From Weissella koreensis KCTC 3621 (GTDB lineage Bacteria > Bacillota > Bacilli > Lactobacillales > Lactobacillaceae): a stretch of DNA of 12,841 bases. The position numbers were made by a program, and so were the translations under genes. Location: assembly GCF_000277645.1 (NCBI RefSeq), contig NZ_AKGG01000017.1:18778-31618 (forward strand). Direction: 5' to 3'. The notes below the pieces were generated by a model. It was not told the origin of the DNA. It saw only the letters and a program-made list of their open reading frames with translations, and made no database searches. Position 1 is the first letter of the stretch; each line of letters opens with the position of its first letter. Positions 12,635-12,841 of this stretch are shown piece by piece.

Positions 12635-12841
12635 TTATTTACGCTTTTTTTCTAATAAATATAATAGTGATAGCATACTAGTTAATACAATTGAAACTAC
12701 TACACCCATCGTCAACTTATTATTTGCTTCTGTCTGTGGTAAGTTTACACCTTGCATAACTTTATCTAGATCTGCCCCCGTTTTGGCGTTATTAATTCGA
12801 TTAGTATAGTCTTGCTTCTGGTCCTTATCAAGATTATTCAA
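12635..12841 (-). CDS. C-terminal tail of a sortase-anchored surface protein (5' part outside window)
   Basis: Only the last 68 codons are visible; the frame is open at the window edge, and the TTG there is not evidence of a start. Residues 1-32 (NNLDKDQKQDYTNRINNAKT, then GADLDKVMQG) have the helical pattern of GA-like/albumin-binding modules common in lactic acid bacterial surface proteins. Then come the sorting signal LPQTE, a hydrophobic segment of about 20 residues (MGVVVSIVLTSMLSLLYLL) and the positive tail EKKRK. The fifth motif residue is Glu, not Gly. This recalls the LPQTxE signals of Lactiplantibacillus, although here Glu directly follows Thr. The function of the missing ectodomain cannot be inferred. 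Confidence 0.85.
   Translation of the reverse strand: MNNLDKDQKQDYTNRINNAKTGADLDKVMQGVNLPQTEANNKLTMGVVVSIVLTSMLSLLYLLEKKRK

Overview
The window looks like chromosomal DNA of a low-GC Gram-positive, most likely a member of the Lactobacillaceae. The evidence is AT-rich intergenic DNA, strong AGGAGG-type ribosome sites, a Cna_B-repeat adhesin, a second cell-wall protein ending in an LPQT-type sorting signal plus membrane anchor, a typical Firmicute RarA, and a near-consensus parS site. The genus cannot be fixed from the sequence. Both edge genes are cut by the window.

Layout: (1) 1-1658, minus, the N-terminal 552 codons of a secreted Cna_B adhesin. (2) 1963-3363, minus, a zinc-free medium-chain oxidoreductase followed by a MarR regulator; two perfect GTGCA-N3-TGCAC palindromes bracket the promoter. 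(3) 3544-5488, minus, a MerR regulator plus a DUF2255 protein, followed by an Old Yellow Enzyme-type flavin oxidoreductase; merR and the OYE gene each carry the same 24-bp promoter element. (4) 5617-7573, a LysR regulator divergent from an NmrA-type NAD(P)-binding oxidoreductase, with a T-N11-A box between them. (5) 7747-7762, a parS-like site just upstream of an MgtC/SapB membrane protein (plus strand). (6) 8571-10171, minus, a TetR regulator translationally coupled to a second zinc-free medium-chain oxidoreductase. (7) 10359-11681, minus, rarA, divergent from (8) a MerR-family regulator (11772-12593) cut in two by an in-frame TGA; the shared intergenic region has a perfect 7-bp-arm dyad. (9) 12635-12841, minus, the C-terminal tail of a wall-anchored surface protein.

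The theme is a run of four self-contained sensor/oxidoreductase modules, each with a different regulator family (MarR, MerR, LysR, TetR) and its own visible operator. This fits an accessory island for detoxifying electrophiles, quinones or aldehydes and for redox balance, set between surface-protein genes. The modules are separated by clear intrinsic terminators, so they should respond to different signals. The most testable new points are the shared MerR element linking DUF2255 to an OYE enzyme, the MerR-type promoter architecture in front of rarA beside a broken MerR gene, and the parS site. No tRNA, rRNA, CRISPR array, insertion sequence or phage gene was seen.
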